DNA of 15,960 nt from Acidobacteriota bacterium (GTDB lineage: Bacteria > Acidobacteriota > Terriglobia > Versatilivoradales > Versatilivoraceae). The stretch's first letter is position 1. Each line of letters opens with the position of its first letter. The stretch lies in contig JAPPFQ010000312.1 in the NCBI GenBank assembly GCA_028875135.1, positions 1-15,960 on the forward strand. The letters are read 5' to 3'. Under the pieces are notes generated by a model, which was not told where the DNA came from, ran no database searches, and worked only from the letters and a program-made list of their open reading frames with translations. A program made the translations under genes and the position numbers. Positions 13,810 through 15,960 of the stretch are shown in pieces.

Positions 13810-14601
13810 ATGGACGATCCTTACAGGATTCGGTTGCCGGCGTACGAAGGCCCCCTGGATCTGTTGCTGGAGCTGATTCGAAAGCAGCAGATTGACATCT
13901 ACGATATTCCCATCGCCAGGATTACACGGCAGTACCTGGACACGATCCAGGCCATGCAGGAACTCGACATCAAGCTGGCCGGCGAGTTCCTGCTCATGGC
14001 GGCAACCCTCATCCATATCAAGTCCAGGATGCTCCTGCCTGCCGATCCGCTTCAGTCGGAGAGCGAGCAGGACGATCCCCGGGCCGAGCTGGTGCATCGG
14101 CTGCTGGAACACGAAAAGTTCAAGAACGCCGCGCAGATGCTCCACCAGAAGCAAGTGTTGGAGAGGGCCAGCTGGACCCTTCCGGGAGTGAGGGACTTTC
14201 AGGAAACACCCGTGGAGCCCGAGCAGAAAGCCAGCTCTTTCGACCTCATCATCTGTCTCCACAGAATCCAGGAACGGCAAAGAGCTGCCCGATCCCTGGA
14301 AATAGAGCAGGAGGAGGTGACCATTGGGAAGGTTCTCCGGGACTTGAAGAATATTTTCGAGGATTCTCGGGGTGATGTGCCCGTCGACCGTCTGTTTGCC
14401 CGCTATCGGAGCCGAAAGGCGCTGGTGGTGGTATTTGTCGCCCTGTTGGAGATGTCCTATCTGCAGGCCATTGTTCTGGTTCAGAAGCAGCGTTTCGGGG
14501 ATATCGTGGCCAGGCGCAAGGACAAATTCGCCGAGGTGATGGGTGACCTCGAACAATGGACCGGCAGGATAGAACTGGCAGTGGCGGACAAACCCTCATG
14601 A
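13810..14601 (+). CDS. scpA: Segregation and condensation protein A (kleisin)
   Basis: ScpA is the kleisin that bridges SMC heads in the bacterial condensin complex. The 263-residue protein opens with the classic YEGPLDLLLELIRKQQIDIYDI at about residues 12-33, followed by PIARITRQYLDTI, LAGEFLLMAATLIHIKSRML and an acidic linker. The C-terminal winged-helix part includes VVVFVALLEMSYLQAIVLVQKQ near residues 204-225, which contacts the SMC head. It is slightly longer than many homologues, within the family range. It starts 7 bases after trpS. Its partner scpB lies downstream but is separated by 263 bases holding an inverted-repeat element, which is more than usual for this pair. Confidence 0.95.
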   Translation: MDDPYRIRLPAYEGPLDLLLELIRKQQIDIYDIPIARITRQYLDTIQAMQELDIKLAGEFLLMAATLIHIKSRMLLPADPLQSESEQDDPRAELVHRLLEHEKFKNAAQMLHQKQVLERASWTLPGVRDFQETPVEPEQKASSFDLIICLHRIQERQRAARSLEIEQEEVTIGKVLRDLKNIFEDSRGDVPVDRLFARYRSRKALVVVFVALLEMSYLQAIVLVQKQRFGDIVARRKDKFAEVMGDLEQWTGRIELAVADKPS

Positions 14602-14610
14602 TGTTGAAGT

Positions 14611-14788
14611 GGCTAGTGGCTAGACGAAAAGTGATTAGTGATCAGTGGTTAGTGGCTAGTTATTTAATCGAGGCGTTCAGCAACTGAATCAAACCTGTTT
14701 CACTCTCGTATGATCCGCCCGCCAGGGCGGAGGAGCGACTAACCACTAGTCACTGATCACTAACCACTAGATCACTTTTCGCCTAGCC
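14611..14788. mobile_element. Inverted-repeat element between scpA and scpB (MITE/REP-like)
   Basis: Two imperfect inverted arms, about 14611-14661 and 14739-14788, enclose a core of about 75 bases. The outer ends match as GGCTAG, then CGAAAAGTGAT (14618-14635 against the reverse complement of 14771-14788). Inside are degenerate repeats of TAGTGATCAGTGGTTAGTGG type, present in both arms. The core contains a short hairpin, TCCGCCC gcca GGGCGGA, at 14714-14731. No reading frame or transposase is present. The rest of the 14602-14864 gap holds only the scpB ribosome binding region. It looks like an inserted non-autonomous element and may form a long cruciform or RNA hairpin between two genes that are usually adjacent. 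Confidence 0.65.
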
Positions 14789-14864
14789 GCGCTGCCGTCC
14801 CGGACGACGGGGCGTCTCATGGCGGACGAAACAGGGGAGTTCCAGACAAACATCGGAGTGCGGG

Positions 14865-15506
14865 ATGAATGAAGAAAAGCTGCGACCGATCGTTGAGGCG
14901 CTTATCTACCTGGCGGAGGAACCCGTCACCGTGGCTTCCATGATCGAGTTGCTGGGAAAGGAGAACGAAGCTGCCATTCGCCAAACGCTTTCTCATCTCA
15001 TCCGTCGCTACGCCTCGCCCGAGCACGGAATCGAGATCAAGGAAATAGCCGACGGCTTCAAGATGGCCACCAAGCCCGAACATCACGCTTGGGTTCGAGA
15101 GTTTCTGAAGTACCAGACTCCACCGATCAGGCTCTCTCTGCCGGCCCTGGAGACCCTGGCGGTGATCGCCTACCGGCAGCCGGTCACTCTGCCGGAAATC
15201 CAGGAGATTCGGGGAGTCAATGCAGCGGCCGTCATGAAGACGCTGGTAGAAAAGAAGCTGGTAACCGCCGGAGGACGCAAGAACGTTGTGGGGCGCCCCA
15301 TTCTCTACAAGACCACTCGAGACTTCTTGCTTCAATTCGGGCTCAGGAACCTGGGGGAACTCCCCAGCTTGGATGAATATCAGGAACTGGCGCAGGCATC
15401 CCTGGAGGGAGTGGCGGTCGTGAGTGGAGTCGAATCGGATAGGGGTGCGGAAGGCGAGGCCGGCCAGAACGAGATGGGCGCCGGTTCCTCGGAGGATGAC
15501 AAATAG
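14865..15506 (+). CDS. scpB: Segregation and condensation protein B
   Basis: ScpB dimers stabilise the SMC-ScpA complex in chromosome condensation and segregation. The 213-residue product begins MNEEKLRPIVEALIYLAEEP and has two winged-helix domains. The conserved block LPALETLAVIAYRQPVTLPE lies at residues 89-108, followed by IRGVNAAAVMKTLVEKKLV. VVGRPILYKTTRDFLLQFGL then leads to LGELPSL. After about residue 185 there is a variable tail rich in Glu and Gly. The ATG is preceded by GGAG six bases upstream. It is separated from scpA by the inverted-repeat element. It is followed by a pseudouridine synthase gene 76 bases on, the usual scpB-rluB order. Confidence 0.96.
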   Translation: MNEEKLRPIVEALIYLAEEPVTVASMIELLGKENEAAIRQTLSHLIRRYASPEHGIEIKEIADGFKMATKPEHHAWVREFLKYQTPPIRLSLPALETLAVIAYRQPVTLPEIQEIRGVNAAAVMKTLVEKKLVTAGGRKNVVGRPILYKTTRDFLLQFGLRNLGELPSLDEYQELAQASLEGVAVVSGVESDRGAEGEAGQNEMGAGSSEDDK

Positions 15507-15582
15507 TCGCCCGAGGATCAGGATGGGGGCGCCCCCCCGTGCCTCTTCGGACGCCAGGCAGGGTCAGATTCAAGTAAGGACC

Positions 15583-15960
15583 ATGGTGACGGATAGGCTG
15601 CAAAAAGTCATTGCCAACGCCGGCGTTTGTTCCCGGCGCCAGGCCGAGCGTTTGATCCAGGAGGGAAGAGTTTCCGTAAACGGCAAGCCGGTCACGCGGC
15701 CCGGTGCCAAAGTGGATGCCTCCTGTGACCATGTTCGAGTCGACGGAAAACGCATTCGTTCGCCCGGACGGCAGACCTATCTGCTCCTGAACAAGCCGCG
15801 AGGGTATTTGTGCACTCTTTCGGACCCGGCCGGAAGGCCACTTGTGGGCCAGTTGATTCGGGGGTGTCCACCGGGAGTAGTCTCGGTCGGCCGTCTGGAC
15901 TTCAATACTGAAGGACTGCTGCTTTTGACCAATGACGGCGAGTTCGCCAACCGGATCGCC
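15583..15960 (+). CDS. rluB: Pseudouridine synthase, RluB/RsuA family, partial: 3' end off the window
   Basis: This enzyme isomerises a specific uridine in rRNA (23S rRNA for RluB; RsuA acts on 16S). The 126 visible residues begin MVTDRLQKVIANAGVCSRRQ and show an N-terminal S4 RNA-binding domain (about residues 4-60, including ERLIQEGRVSVNG). A linker, YLLLNKPRGYLCTLSDP, then leads into the catalytic domain. The motif GRLDFNTEGLLLLTNDGEF contains the catalytic Asp106. The start ATG at 15583 has AAGGA close upstream; a GTG at 15586 would have better spacing, a difference of one residue. The exact rRNA target cannot be separated from sequence alone; linkage with scpAB favours RluB. The C-terminus is missing only because the window ends. 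Confidence 0.92.
   Translation, partial: MVTDRLQKVIANAGVCSRRQAERLIQEGRVSVNGKPVTRPGAKVDASCDHVRVDGKRIRSPGRQTYLLLNKPRGYLCTLSDPAGRPLVGQLIRGCPPGVVSVGRLDFNTEGLLLLTNDGEFANRIA

Overview
The window reads as chromosomal housekeeping DNA from a GC-rich bacterium. No single marker fixes the phylum. The gene set (trpS-scpA-scpB-rluB behind an M50 protease, a ccsA/hemX-hemA-hemC-cobA/hemD cluster, a LutAB pair, and an STN-like secreted protein with a Pro/Arg-rich tail) would fit an Acidobacteriota or a related deep-branching Gram-negative lineage. That placement is an inference from gene order and protein style, not a demonstrated fact.

Layout. 1-1507 (minus): lutA followed by the 5' part of lutB, which runs off the left edge; together these are lactate-oxidation proteins. 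1604-2739 (plus): an SDR oxidoreductase and a small EVE-domain protein. 2752-3621 (minus): a thioredoxin-TPR protein resembling CnoX/YbbN. 3622-4007: about 390 bases without a gene, holding a compact element with 20-bp terminal inverted repeats built on 9-bp iterons. 4008-6600 (plus): an STN-like secreted protein broken by an in-frame TAG, intact smpB, a Fic-family gene with an in-frame TAA and a ruined Fic motif, and thpR. 6576-11892 (minus): a tetrapyrrole cluster transcribed as ccsA/hemX, hemA, hemC, a solitary HigA-like regulator, and a CobA-HemD fusion. A convincing sigma-70-like promoter lies at 11951-11979. 12123-15960 (plus): M50 site-2-type protease, trpS, scpA, a second inverted-repeat element, scpB, and the 5' part of rluB.

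How the genes work together. The minus-strand heme block takes glutamyl-tRNA to glutamate semialdehyde (HemA). Later it converts porphobilinogen to hydroxymethylbilane (HemC), and then to uroporphyrinogen III and precorrin-2 (HemD-CobA). The CcsA/HemX membrane protein is translationally coupled to HemA. hemB and hemL are not in the window. The right-hand block combines protein synthesis (TrpS), chromosome condensation (ScpA/ScpB, partners of SMC) and rRNA pseudouridylation (RluB-like). SmpB serves trans-translation; no tmRNA gene was recognised in the window.

I found no clear new multi-gene system. The most unusual content is two unrelated palindromic miniature elements, two genes interrupted by in-frame stops on either side of smpB, and an orphan HigA-like regulator inside the heme cluster. 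That regulator has a perfect palindrome three bases before its start and a 27-bp partial duplicate just behind it.
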